64,000 nucleotides of DNA from Gemmatimonadales bacterium (lineage in GTDB: Bacteria; Gemmatimonadota; Gemmatimonadetes; Gemmatimonadales; GWC2-71-9), in contig DASYCE010000002.1 of assembly GCA_036500345.1 (NCBI GenBank), positions 1-64,000 of the forward strand, given 5' to 3'. The notes under the pieces are model-generated. The model was not told the DNA's origin. It worked only from the letters and a program-made list of their open reading frames with translations, and did not search any database. Shown here one piece after another: positions 36,865 through 45,121 of this stretch (positions are counted from its first letter, which is position 1; the number at the start of each line of letters is the position of its first letter). The position numbers were made by a program, and so were the translations under genes.

Positions 36865-36893
36865 TTGCTGTGGGGGTGCCGGTGTGGGATTCT
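36865..36893 (+). promoter_or_regulatory. Candidate promoter of the small Fe-S protein gene
   Basis: TTGCTG and GATTCT are spaced by 17 bases, 36 bases before the ATG. A CCCCC/GGGGG pair (36860-36876) straddles the -35. Weak evidence. Confidence 0.3.
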
Positions 36894-36929
36894 TTGGTGT
36901 CGCGGGATCCGCGACTTCCGGAGCGAGCC

Positions 36930-37187
36930 ATGAGCGAACGACGCCTGCAGGTGTACGAGACCGACCAGGTCCGAGTGACCTATGATCCTACCATCTGTCT
37001 GCATTCGGGGATCTGCCTGCGCACCCTCCCCGCGGTGTTCGATGTCGGTTATTCCCGCTGGATTCACCCCGAACGCGCCACGCCGAGCGCGGTGATGGCA
37101 GCGGTCGCGAAATGTCCGTCGGGAGCGCTACGCGCCACGCTGGTGACGTCGGTGATGCATCGCGTGCCCCGCGACGAAAAACCGTGA
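36930..37187 (+). CDS. Small Fer4_19-type iron-sulfur protein
   Basis: 85 residues. C23 and C29 (CLHSGIC), then C62 in AKCPSGAL, match the divergent mono-cluster ferredoxin family (Fer4_19, like E. coli YjdI). The RTLPAVFDVG block between is also typical. Electron transfer partner unknown. Confidence 0.82.
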   Translation: MSERRLQVYETDQVRVTYDPTICLHSGICLRTLPAVFDVGYSRWIHPERATPSAVMAAVAKCPSGALRATLVTSVMHRVPRDEKP

Positions 37188-37189
37188 GA

Positions 37190-37681
37190 TCACGAGCCGA
37201 CCTTGAACGCAGCTGCCATCTGGAATTTCCCGTCGAGGAAGACCTCGGCCTGATACGCGCCATCCTTCTTCAACGGCGCGAAGCGGAACGGGACGATGGC
37301 GACGCCGGCGGTGTCCGCCGCGGCCGTCTTGCTCGCCGCTGAATCGACGGTCTGGTCCTTGAGACGGATCCGGACGCTCACCGGAGTTCCCGCATTCGCA
37401 TAGATGGTGCGAACCGAGGCGAGGACCGAGTCGCTCGATCCAAAGCCCGCCGCGCCTCCAAGGATGATACGATTGGCGCTGTCGAGCGACCGGCCGATCT
37501 CGATACCCATGACGTGACCGACCTTCGGAGCGTTGGCCGCCGCCGCGCTGCCGGCTGAGGCCGTACCGCCAAGTGCAGCGGTCGTGGCGCTGTCGAAGTC
37601 GGAGGAACGCGCCCCCTTTCGGCCGCAGGCCGTGAGGGCGAACAAGGCTGCAACGGTGAATGCCGTGGCCGATCGTGTCAT
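37190..37681 (-). CDS. Putative lipoprotein, unknown function
   Basis: 163 residues with a lipobox (FALTACG) and a low-complexity Ala/Ser/Gly linker, then a beta-rich domain. No motif recognised. Divergent from the HAD gene; its 3' end lies two bases from the convergent Fe-S gene stop. Confidence 0.65.
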   Translation of the reverse strand: MTRSATAFTVAALFALTACGRKGARSSDFDSATTAALGGTASAGSAAAANAPKVGHVMGIEIGRSLDSANRIILGGAAGFGSSDSVLASVRTIYANAGTPVSVRIRLKDQTVDSAASKTAAADTAGVAIVPFRFAPLKKDGAYQAEVFLDGKFQMAAAFKVGS

Positions 37682-37759
37682 GGGTCACCGAGGTCGAGGT
37701 CCGGGGTCATCGCAACCAGCTGCAGTTACGCGTCGGGGAAACTATCAGGGGGGAGCGGG

Positions 37760-38461
37760 ATGGCAATAAGACTGGTCGTATTCGACGTGGCCGGAACGAC
37801 CATTCGCGATGGTGGCGGCGTGGTCCGCCAGGCGATGCACGATGCCATCGCCGGGCGCGGCCTCACCCTGCGGGACGGCGCCATGGAAGGGGTCGCCGGG
37901 ATGGCCAAGGGACAGGCGATTCGCACCCTGATCGAAGGGCACGGCCGCGACGAACTGCTCGACGACATCGACGCCATTCATGCCGATTTCAGGCACCGCA
38001 TGATCCGCTATTACCGCGATCACGCCGACGTGAGTGCAGTGGCTGGCGCAGCCGAGACCTTCGCCGCGCTGCGAGCGGCCGGAGTCCACGTGGCACTCGA
38101 TACCGGCTTCGGACGGCAGGTGCTCGACGTTGTCCTCACCCGCGTGGGGTGGAACGGAAGCGATGCGCCGATCGATGCATCGATCGCGAGCGACGAAGTG
38201 GAGCGCGGACGACCGTGGCCCGACATGATCGACGCGCTGCGCGTCAAGCTGGGCGGCATTCCGTACGGGGAGGTGGCCAAGGTTGGCGATACGCCGATCG
38301 ACCTGCATGAGGGGACGATGGCGCGATGCGGATTTGTCGTCGGCGTGCTGTCGGGCGCGCACAGCCGGGAGTCGCTGAGTCAGCATCCCAACGACGCGCT
38401 GATCGGAAGCGTGGCGGAGATTCCGGAGTTGTTCCGCTCGAACGGGCTGATGCCGGCCTAG
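37760..38461 (+). CDS. Phosphonatase-like HAD hydrolase
   Basis: 233 residues. Motif I FDVAGTTIRDG, a helical cap (GVAGMAKGQAIRTLIEGHG), motif II DTGFGR, and motif III/IV VERGRPWPDM with KVGDTPIDL match the phosphonoacetaldehyde hydrolase-like family (PhnX-like). GGGGGGAG is well spaced before the ATG. A phosphonate substrate is a family inference and no other phn gene is near. Its TAG shares CTAG with the stop of the opposing gene. Confidence 0.82.
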   Translation: MAIRLVVFDVAGTTIRDGGGVVRQAMHDAIAGRGLTLRDGAMEGVAGMAKGQAIRTLIEGHGRDELLDDIDAIHADFRHRMIRYYRDHADVSAVAGAAETFAALRAAGVHVALDTGFGRQVLDVVLTRVGWNGSDAPIDASIASDEVERGRPWPDMIDALRVKLGGIPYGEVAKVGDTPIDLHEGTMARCGFVVGVLSGAHSRESLSQHPNDALIGSVAEIPELFRSNGLMPA

Positions 38462-38619
38462 GACGACGGCCGCTTGAGGCGCCCGGCCTCTTCGGCGGCC
38501 CGCCGCAGCAGGAATTCGATCTGGGCATTGAGGGAACGGAGGTCGTCCGCGGCCCACTTGGCGAGGGCTGCGTGCAGCCGCGGCTCGAGCCGCACCACGA
38601 ACGACTTCCGTTCACTCAC
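38458..38619 (-). CDS. Small Arc-like ribbon-helix-helix protein
   Basis: 53 residues read from GTG at 38619: it opens MSERKSFVVRLEPRLHAAL, a ribbon strand (SFVVRLEP) followed by two helices with RSLNAQIEFLLRRAAEEAG. The S-x-N-x-x-I/E-x-L-L pattern is typical of Arc/MetJ-type DNA-binding proteins. It lies 13 bases after the SPFH gene; an Arc-like gene beside an SPFH gene is a recurrent pairing. It may bind the GTGATA repeats upstream of the operon. Its stop shares CTAG with the convergent HAD gene. Confidence 0.75.
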   Translation of the reverse strand: MSERKSFVVRLEPRLHAALAKWAADDLRSLNAQIEFLLRRAAEEAGRLKRPSS

Positions 38620-38632
38620 GACGCGACCTCAC

Positions 38633-39502
38633 CTAGTAGATCGAGCCGGTGTTCACGACCGGTTGCATCGGTTGCTCGGCGCAGAGCGTGACGAGGAGGT
38701 TGGAGACCATCGCCGCCTTCCGCTCTTCGTCGAGGGAGACAATCCCTCGTTCGACAATGCTCTTGAGCGCCATGTCGACCATCGATACCGCGCCTTCCAC
38801 GATCAAGGTTCGCGCGGCGATGATCGCGCTCGCCTGCTGACGGCGCAGCATCGCGTTGGCGATCTCCGGCGCGTAGGCGAGATGCGCGATCCGCGCCTCG
38901 AGCACCTTCATCCCCGCCTTCTGCAGCCGCGCCTGCACTTCGCCGGCGAGCTGATCGGAGATCTCGGCGGCGTTGTGACTCAGCGAGCGCTCGCCGTCCT
39001 GATGGGCGTCGTACGGGTAGCTGGTGGCGAGGGCACGCACCGCAGACTCGCTCTGCACCCTGACGTAGTCCTCGTAGTTGTCGACTTCGAAGATCGCTTC
39101 GGCGGAATCGACCACCTGGAAGACGACGATCGCTGCGATCTCGATCGGATTGGAGTTCTTGTCGTTCACCTTCAGTTTCGTTGTCTCGAAATTGCGGACG
39201 CGGAGCGAAATGCTGCGCTTGGCAAGGAACGGATTGGCCCACCAGAGCCCCTGCGACTTCACCGTGCCGACGTACTTGCCGAAGAGGGTGAGGACCTTTG
39301 CCTGGTTGGGCTGGACCGAGAAGAGGCCGGCAAAGCCGAAGAAGACGGTTGCAAAGAGCAGCCCCACGCCGATTCCCACCGGCAGCCCCGATCCGTTGGC
39401 GGAGCCGGTGGCGATGAGGAATGCCCCGATGGCTATGAGGATCAGGAAAAACAACACCGCCGCCAGCCCGTTGACTGCCCGTCGTTCGATTTCGCTCGCC
39501 AT
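38633..39502 (-). CDS. SPFH/Band 7 domain membrane protein
   Basis: 289 residues: two N-terminal transmembrane helices (about 12-32 and 40-63), then the SPFH domain (VQPNQAKVLTLFGKYVGTVKSQGLWWANPF ... VRNFETTKLKVNDKNSNPIEIAAIVVFQV) and a helical tail. These proteins oligomerise at the inner membrane and organise microdomains or protease complexes. It is followed by the RHH gene in the same unit. The upstream gap holds operator-like repeats. Confidence 0.9.
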   Translation of the reverse strand: MASEIERRAVNGLAAVLFFLILIAIGAFLIATGSANGSGLPVGIGVGLLFATVFFGFAGLFSVQPNQAKVLTLFGKYVGTVKSQGLWWANPFLAKRSISLRVRNFETTKLKVNDKNSNPIEIAAIVVFQVVDSAEAIFEVDNYEDYVRVQSESAVRALATSYPYDAHQDGERSLSHNAAEISDQLAGEVQARLQKAGMKVLEARIAHLAYAPEIANAMLRRQQASAIIAARTLIVEGAVSMVDMALKSIVERGIVSLDEERKAAMVSNLLVTLCAEQPMQPVVNTGSIY

Positions 39503-39518
39503 CGACCCGTTCCGGTGT

Positions 39519-39548
39519 GTGATATTGAAATGATATCACAGTGATACG
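39519..39548 (-). promoter_or_regulatory. GTGATA inverted repeats upstream of the SPFH-RHH operon
   Basis: Perfect 8-base arms TGTGATAT (39519-39526) and ATATCACA (39534-39541) with a 7-base spacer, then a third half-site GTGATAC (39542-39548). The arms contain TATCA sequences that could also serve as -10 elements. The location, 17 bases upstream of the SPFH start in the gap to the divergent propeller gene, suits an operator for the RHH protein. Confidence 0.55.
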
Positions 39549-39582
39549 GTGCCCGCAAGCTCCCCCGGGATACCTTCCCCTC

Positions 39583-41322
39583 ATGCGTCGTTTCCGCGCC
39601 GCCCTCGCCGCTGCAGCACTCCTTGCCGCATGCCACGACGATTCGATGGTCGGGGCGCCGCCACCGCCACCCCCTCCGGCACCGGAAATCACCACGCTCG
39701 ACGTCGCGCGCACCGGCCCGACCAACGTGACGCTCCTGGCCATCACCGCCGTCGCGACCGACCGCGTCTGGGCGGCGGGGCAGGGCGGGCTGATTCTCGG
39801 CTGGGACGGCACGCAATGGCACACCGAAGCGACTCCGACGAACGCGACGATCACCGGCGTCTGGGGTGCCGATTCGAACAACGTCTTTGCCGCAGCCGAC
39901 AGCGGCATTCTCTTGCGCCGGACGCCAGCCGGCTGGGTGACCGAGGCGAGCGGGACCACCAACACGCTGCTCGACATCTGGGGAATCGACGCCAACCAGG
40001 TATGGGCCACCGGGAACAACGGCACCATTCTGCGCCGCACCGGCGCAGGGTGGGCTCCGATGCGAGTCCCGGCACCGGCCGAGCTGTGGGGGATCTGGGG
40101 GAGTTCCGAGAACGCGCTCGTTGCCGTCGGGCAGAACGGCGCGATCCTGGAGTGCTGCGATGCTGGCGCATGGCACACGGTACCATCACCGACGACGAAC
40201 CTCCTGCTTGGTGTGGTGGGCGATGGCTCGGGTCGCATCGTTGCCGTGGGTGCGAGCGGGACGATCCTGGTTCGCGACGCGAGCGGCTGGCGTCAGGTCG
40301 TCTCACCCACGACGTACAATCTCTTCGACGTCTGGAGCGACGGACCCGGTCGCTTCACCGCGATCGGCGACGGCGGCCGGATTCTGGTCGGCGACGGAAT
40401 CACCTGGAGTATCCTGCCGACCGCCGGTGTGCACGAGAACCTGCGTGGCATCGCTGCCGCCGGGGGGAGGCACTTCGCGGCCGGGTGGTACGGCACGGTC
40501 ATCGATGACTCCGGCGGCAGCTGGCATCCGACCCTTGATGGCGGCGTGCTCTACGACGTCAATGCGCCACCTGACGGTCCTGCAATCTCGGTGGGATCGG
40601 GAGGTCTGGCGTTTCAGCGATCCGGCGACGGTTGGCACGACATCGCCATCCCGACGACTGCCTCGTTGTACGGGATCGCTGGTCCATCGGCATCTCGGCG
40701 GCTGGTCGTCGGCGACAGCGGAACGATTCTCCGCTTCGACGGAAGCAGCTGGCATCGCGAAGCATCGCCTTACGACGGATTGCTACGATCGGTGTGGTGG
40801 GCACCTGACGATCGCGCCATGATCGTGGGCGATGCGGGTACGGCACTCGCGTGGGACGGCGCGTCGTGGCGCCCCACCGCGACGCACACGAATGCGTTCC
40901 TCCGGAACGTCTGGGGGATCGACTGGAATCACGTCTACGCCGTCGGTGACAGCGGCACGGTGCTCCGCTTCGACGGGGTCGCGTGGTCGCAGCTCGCCAC
41001 GTCGACGACGCAGTTGCTGCGCGGCGTCTGGGCCGGATCGCCGAGCGACGTCTGGGTTGTGGGCGAGAATGCCACCGTGCTGCATTGGGACGGCGGCGCC
41101 TGGCAGTCGCTCTCGCCTCCGACCATGAGCGCGCTGCGCGCGATCCGGCGAATCGGCAACGACATGTACGTGAGCAGCGCCGACGGAAAAATCTGGCGGT
41201 GGGATGGTGTGCACTGGACTGAGCTCGACAGCGGATTGCCGGTCGTCCTCGCCGCGCTTGAGGTCGATGCCGGCGGCCTCGTGGCCGTCGGCGACCTGAG
41301 CGCCATCGTCGAAGGGCACTAG
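39583..41322 (+). CDS. Lipoprotein with 14 beta-propeller repeats
   Basis: 579 residues. A lipobox (ALLAAC, about residue 17) and a run of seven prolines precede 14 repeats of about 38-40 residues, each of the form V-W-G-x-x-x-N-x-V-x-A-V-G-D-S-G-T-I-L-R-x-D-G-x-x-W. Fourteen equals two 7-bladed propellers; the N-terminal strand could close the last blade. It is probably surface- or periplasm-anchored, with ligand or protein-binding function, not a clear enzyme. ATG 39583 was chosen for the lipoprotein signal. Its stop shares CTAG with the opposing exporter gene. Confidence 0.82.
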   Translation: MRRFRAALAAAALLAACHDDSMVGAPPPPPPPAPEITTLDVARTGPTNVTLLAITAVATDRVWAAGQGGLILGWDGTQWHTEATPTNATITGVWGADSNNVFAAADSGILLRRTPAGWVTEASGTTNTLLDIWGIDANQVWATGNNGTILRRTGAGWAPMRVPAPAELWGIWGSSENALVAVGQNGAILECCDAGAWHTVPSPTTNLLLGVVGDGSGRIVAVGASGTILVRDASGWRQVVSPTTYNLFDVWSDGPGRFTAIGDGGRILVGDGITWSILPTAGVHENLRGIAAAGGRHFAAGWYGTVIDDSGGSWHPTLDGGVLYDVNAPPDGPAISVGSGGLAFQRSGDGWHDIAIPTTASLYGIAGPSASRRLVVGDSGTILRFDGSSWHREASPYDGLLRSVWWAPDDRAMIVGDAGTALAWDGASWRPTATHTNAFLRNVWGIDWNHVYAVGDSGTVLRFDGVAWSQLATSTTQLLRGVWAGSPSDVWVVGENATVLHWDGGAWQSLSPPTMSALRAIRRIGNDMYVSSADGKIWRWDGVHWTELDSGLPVVLAALEVDAGGLVAVGDLSAIVEGH

Positions 41323-42548
41323 GTCATCAGCTTCCGGCGCGGCGAGATCACGTTGGCGATGAGGATTCCGGCCACGAGTGACGTTGCGATCAGCGCCATG
41401 CGGAAGGCGCTGTCGACGCCGACTTCGACGTTCCGATCGAGGAGTGACGCCAGCGATTGCAGGCCGACGCTTCCCGGCACGAGCACCAGGAGGCCCGGAA
41501 CCAGCGTGATCTGAGCCGGGCGATTGGTCAGCCGCGCGTACCAGTTGCTTCCCACCCCCGTCATCAATCCGCCGACGAACGCTCCGAGCTCGGCGCCAAG
41601 TGCGTTCGAACCGACGCGGGCGCCGACGAACGCCACGATCCCCGCGACCACGATCCAGAGAAAGTCATGCACGTCGGCCTTGAGGAGGACCGCGAATCCG
41701 ATCGGCGAAATCAGCACGGCAAGTGCCAGCGTCCATCCGGGAAGCGGGACGATCGGCGATGAATGCGGTGTGCCGATCAGAAGGTCCGCCGTCTTCGCGC
41801 CGATGGCGATTCCGAATGCGATGCCAAGCAGGAGCACCAGCGCGCCCATCAGTCGTGCGGTGCCGCTGGAGAGGTGCTTGGTGGAGAGTTCGGTCACCGC
41901 CGTGGTGAGCATCAAGCCCGGGATCAGGACGATCACCCCCGACAGCGTGGCGAGGAAGACCGAGACATGCAGTCCCGCGACGGCTGCGGCGGCGGCGAGC
42001 ATCGATGCGATGAACGCGGCGAGTGGATCGAACACCCGCCCCACCGCGACGTGCCGCGCCGCGACCAGTGCCAGCGCGCCGGTGACCAGTCCGATCGCGG
42101 CGGCGACGATCACCTCGTGGAGGCCGCCGCCGAGGAAGCGGGCCGCGCCACCGGAAACGAGACCGAACGCCAGCGTCGTCGTGACCGGACCGAAACGCGG
42201 TGATGCCGCTTCGATTGTCTCGATGGCGACCGATCCTTCCTGCGGCGACATCTGGCCGTTGAGCACGCGGCGGGCGACTTCGTCGACTCGCGCCAGCTTG
42301 CCCAGATCGGATTCGGCCGGCTCGACGCGGATCATGAAGGTGCGCTGGTCATCCTGCGCGCCGAACGACGCCATGATCGAGGTGGGCAGCGAGAAGAACT
42401 GACCGTCGAGGCCGAGGCGGTCGCTCATCAGCGCGAGCGCCTCCTCGAGGCGGTGCGCCGCGTACCCCGAGGTATGCAACGCGCGTCCGAGGCGCAGCAC
42501 GAAGGCGACACGTTGATCGGCAGGTTCGGTGTGTGGCAGCGGCGGCAT
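41319..42548 (-). CDS. ThrE-type threonine/serine exporter family protein
   Basis: 409 residues. An N-terminal soluble part (VAFVLRLGRALHTSGYAAHRLEEALALMSDRLGL) matches the ThrE N-domain, followed by ten hydrophobic segments (ThrE plus ThrE_2 halves fused). It probably exports amino acids such as Thr or Ser. ATG 42548 has GAGGAG touching the start, too close for an ideal ribosome site, so a GTG further upstream is possible. A TATCAT box lies just upstream. Confidence 0.82.
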   Translation of the reverse strand: MPPLPHTEPADQRVAFVLRLGRALHTSGYAAHRLEEALALMSDRLGLDGQFFSLPTSIMASFGAQDDQRTFMIRVEPAESDLGKLARVDEVARRVLNGQMSPQEGSVAIETIEAASPRFGPVTTTLAFGLVSGGAARFLGGGLHEVIVAAAIGLVTGALALVAARHVAVGRVFDPLAAFIASMLAAAAAVAGLHVSVFLATLSGVIVLIPGLMLTTAVTELSTKHLSSGTARLMGALVLLLGIAFGIAIGAKTADLLIGTPHSSPIVPLPGWTLALAVLISPIGFAVLLKADVHDFLWIVVAGIVAFVGARVGSNALGAELGAFVGGLMTGVGSNWYARLTNRPAQITLVPGLLVLVPGSVGLQSLASLLDRNVEVGVDSAFRMALIATSLVAGILIANVISPRRKLMT

Positions 42549-42601
42549 CTCCTCGGTATGATACGCCCGGTTGAATCCCACGGTCCAGGAGCCTCCCGGT
42601 C

Positions 42602-43013
42602 TGCGGCATAGTCGGCGTGCACAACTATGCCAGCAATCGGGTCGCCGTGACAGGCGAGCTCCCTGCGGCTCGTCTTCAACGGCGAGATCTACAACTTCGT
42701 CGACCTTCGCGACCGGCTGGAGGCGCGCGGGCATCGGTTCCGCTCGCGGACCGACAGCGAAGTCATTCCGCATCGCTACGAGGAGTCGGGAGCTGAAGCG
42801 CTGGAACCCCAAGCAGATCCTCAAGGAAGTGATGCGGGGATCGCTCCCGGACGCTATCATTGACCGTCCGAAGCAGGCGTTCGCCGCGCCGATCGAAGAG
42901 TGGTTGCGGATGGGACTCGGGCCGGGCGCGCCGACCACGGCGTGCAGATCTGGACGCTGATAAACCTGTCGGCGTGGTATGATCACTGGATTGATGGTGC
43001 ACCGCTCACCTGA
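42602..43013 (+). pseudogene. Decayed asparagine synthetase (asnB-type) remnant
   Basis: Fragments of one glutamine-hydrolysing asparagine synthetase lie in order but in shifting frames: CGIVGV (42602, the normal catalytic start without its ATG), LVFNGEIYNFVDLRDRLEARG (42669-42731), then WNPKQIL...DRPKQAFAAPIEEWL (about 42800-42908) and VQIWTLINLSAWYDHWID (42942 on) from the C-terminal end. A full gene needs about 1,800 bases; only about 410 remain, so the middle is deleted and several frameshifts are present. It cannot make an active enzyme. Confidence 0.85.
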
Positions 43014-43061
43014 GCCCAGGCGGAGGATGCTCTGGCCACGCTGAAGCAGCGCGCCGCGCGA

Positions 43062-43790
43062 ATGGTGCTGGCGCGGCAGGCGAACCGGATGACCCGCGAC
43101 GTCAGTCCGTACAACCGGATCTGGGGTCGCGCGATCGAGCTGCAACTCGGCCGCCTCGACGAAGAAGCCTTTCGTCGCGAGCTCGACGCCTTCTACGCCG
43201 GTCTCGATCCCGATGAATGCGCCAGCACGATCAATCTCACGGCTCAATCGGCGAAGCTTGATCGCCCCGGTGGCTACAAGACCGATGTCCTCGCGCTCGC
43301 GGGACACGCGCCGGAGCATCCCGGCCGTTTCGATTTCTGGGCGCGCCGCTTTGCGCTCGCGCGGCAGCTCTCGATTCGCTCCGACATCATCATCGTTCGC
43401 GGGGGCGGACAGATTCCGCCGCACGGGCATTCGCAGGTTGTTTCGGGCTTTTACGTGCTCACCGGCCGAGTTGCCGTGCGGCACTACGATCGCGTCGAGG
43501 AGCGTGACGACCACGTGATGCTGCGCAAGTCGGTCGATACCGAGATGGGACCGGGCGGGTACACCACGAATTCGGAGTACTTCCAGAACATCCACTGGCT
43601 GCTGGGCGTGGCGCCGGTGTCGTACCTCTTCCGGTTCACGGTCACCGACGTGCCGGTCCAGCGGTTCAGCGGATCAGTACACGATCATTCCCGTGCCTAC
43701 GTCGATCCGACCGGCGCTCCCGACCAGGCGGGGCTGATTCGCGCCCCGTATGTCACCGAGAAGGATGCCCGGGCGATTCCCTTTCGCTAG
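43062..43790 (+). CDS. Cupin-domain protein, unknown
   Basis: 242 residues. The motif GGGQIPPHGHSQVVSGFYVLTGRVAVRHYDR holds the His residues of a cupin metal site. The N-terminal third (RLDEEAFRRELDAFYAGLDPDE) is helical. The frame is open upstream to the stop of the asnB remnant with coding-like residues (AEDALATLKQRAAR), so the true start, or a lost 5' part, is uncertain. No Shine-Dalgarno precedes ATG 43062. Its TAG shares CTAG with the opposing vWA gene. Confidence 0.65.
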   Translation: MVLARQANRMTRDVSPYNRIWGRAIELQLGRLDEEAFRRELDAFYAGLDPDECASTINLTAQSAKLDRPGGYKTDVLALAGHAPEHPGRFDFWARRFALARQLSIRSDIIIVRGGGQIPPHGHSQVVSGFYVLTGRVAVRHYDRVEERDDHVMLRKSVDTEMGPGGYTTNSEYFQNIHWLLGVAPVSYLFRFTVTDVPVQRFSGSVHDHSRAYVDPTGAPDQAGLIRAPYVTEKDARAIPFR

Positions 43791-45067
43791 GCGACGCGGC
43801 GAGTCTTTCCCTTCAGGAAATCCATCAGCAGAAATTGGCCGAGCGTCATCGGATTGGCGAAGTACGCCTTGCCGCGACAGATCCGACTGACCTGCTTGAC
43901 GAATTCCACCAGGGGACGATCCCGTGCCAGCATGAAGGTGTTGATCAGGATGTTGCTGCGGCGGCACGCGGCAACTTCCGCGAAGGTCGCCTTGAGGATC
44001 GCCGGATCGAGGCCAGCGGAGTTGACGTAGATCCGCCCGTTGGGAAGGGTCAGCGCCGACGGCTTGCCATCGGTGATCATGATGATCTGCTTCATGTCCT
44101 TGCGCTGTCCCGCCAGGATTCGTCGCGCAAGCGCGAGCCCGCCGGCGGTATTGGTGTGATACGGACCGACCTTGACGTTGGCGAGCGCACCCACCGGAAT
44201 CTCTTCGGCGCCATCGTGAAAGAGCACGACGCGGATCGAGTCACCGGGGTACTGGGTGCGGATCAGGTGCGTCAGCGCGAGCGCCACCTTCTTCGCCGGC
44301 GTGAAGCGATCCTCACCGTACAGGATCATCGAATGGGAGCAGTCGAGCATCAGCACCGTCGCGGCTGACGAACGGTATTCCGACTGCACCACCATCAGGT
44401 CCTGGTAGTCGAGCTCGATCGGCACGTGCAGGCCGTGGCGCGCAATGGCGCTCGACAGCGTCGCCGGCACGTCGAGATTGAGGACGTCGCCGAATTCATA
44501 CGGCCGGCTTGCGGCCTCCGCCTCGTTGCTGGTGGCGAGGTGCGGCGTCTCATGGCTCCCGAGCGCCGACTTGCCGAGCGCGCCCAGGAGTTCCTTCAAG
44601 GTCTTGTAGCCGAGGAAGTCGGCGCCCTTTTCAGTGAGGTCGAAATGCACGGTGCGCGCGGCGTCGCGTTCGTGGCCGTGCGCGGTCTGGTCGTGCAGCG
44701 ACGCCTGAGCCGGCTTCCCATCGAGGGAGAGATATCCCTCGTCGACCAGCCGCTGCACGATCTTGTCGAGGAGATCGGCGAGATCCTTCGTCGTCTGCGC
44801 GTCGCGGTCGGCGTCGCCGGTTGACTCGCCGCGCAGCAATTTCAGCATGTCGGGGGTGAGCTGTCCCGATTCCATCAGCGCCTTGAGGATCGCCTGCCGG
44901 AGATCATCGAGTGAGCGTCCCGCATCGGGATCGGGAGGTTCGTCCCACCACGGATTCCCGGCAAATCCCGACTGCAGCAGAAAATCGCCAAGCTTGTCGA
45001 GGAGCGCCTGGAGGTTGACCTGGTCGGCCAGTCCGGCGACGAAGCGGGAATAGGTGGTGTATCGCAT
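43787..45067 (-). CDS. vWA-domain protein
   Basis: 426 residues. A helical N-terminal half with an acidic linker leads to a von Willebrand factor A domain with MIDAS D-x-S-x-S ([18 protein letters not shown]) and later TDGKPSAL. Such proteins commonly work with a MoxR/ChlI AAA ATPase, and one is encoded at 46993-48462 on the same strand, beyond two opposite genes. The role may be metal or cofactor insertion or complex assembly. ATG 45067 is preferred to a frame extension of 18 residues. Confidence 0.82.
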   Translation of the reverse strand: MRYTTYSRFVAGLADQVNLQALLDKLGDFLLQSGFAGNPWWDEPPDPDAGRSLDDLRQAILKALMESGQLTPDMLKLLRGESTGDADRDAQTTKDLADLLDKIVQRLVDEGYLSLDGKPAQASLHDQTAHGHERDAARTVHFDLTEKGADFLGYKTLKELLGALGKSALGSHETPHLATSNEAEAASRPYEFGDVLNLDVPATLSSAIARHGLHVPIELDYQDLMVVQSEYRSSAATVLMLDCSHSMILYGEDRFTPAKKVALALTHLIRTQYPGDSIRVVLFHDGAEEIPVGALANVKVGPYHTNTAGGLALARRILAGQRKDMKQIIMITDGKPSALTLPNGRIYVNSAGLDPAILKATFAEVAACRRSNILINTFMLARDRPLVEFVKQVSRICRGKAYFANPMTLGQFLLMDFLKGKTRRVA

Positions 45068-45121
45068 ACGGTTTGATCCTAATGCCGCGCTGGCGCATGA
45101 CAAGCAAGTAACTTCCTGCAC

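Noticed and set aside
36860-36876. CCCCC/GGGGG pair as a terminator
   Set aside because: Five base pairs, no T-run, and it lies upstream of a gene where a promoter is expected.
42549-43595. 5' extension of the ThrE-type gene far upstream
   Set aside because: The added residues lie antisense to the asnB remnant and the cupin gene and do not belong to the ThrE fold.
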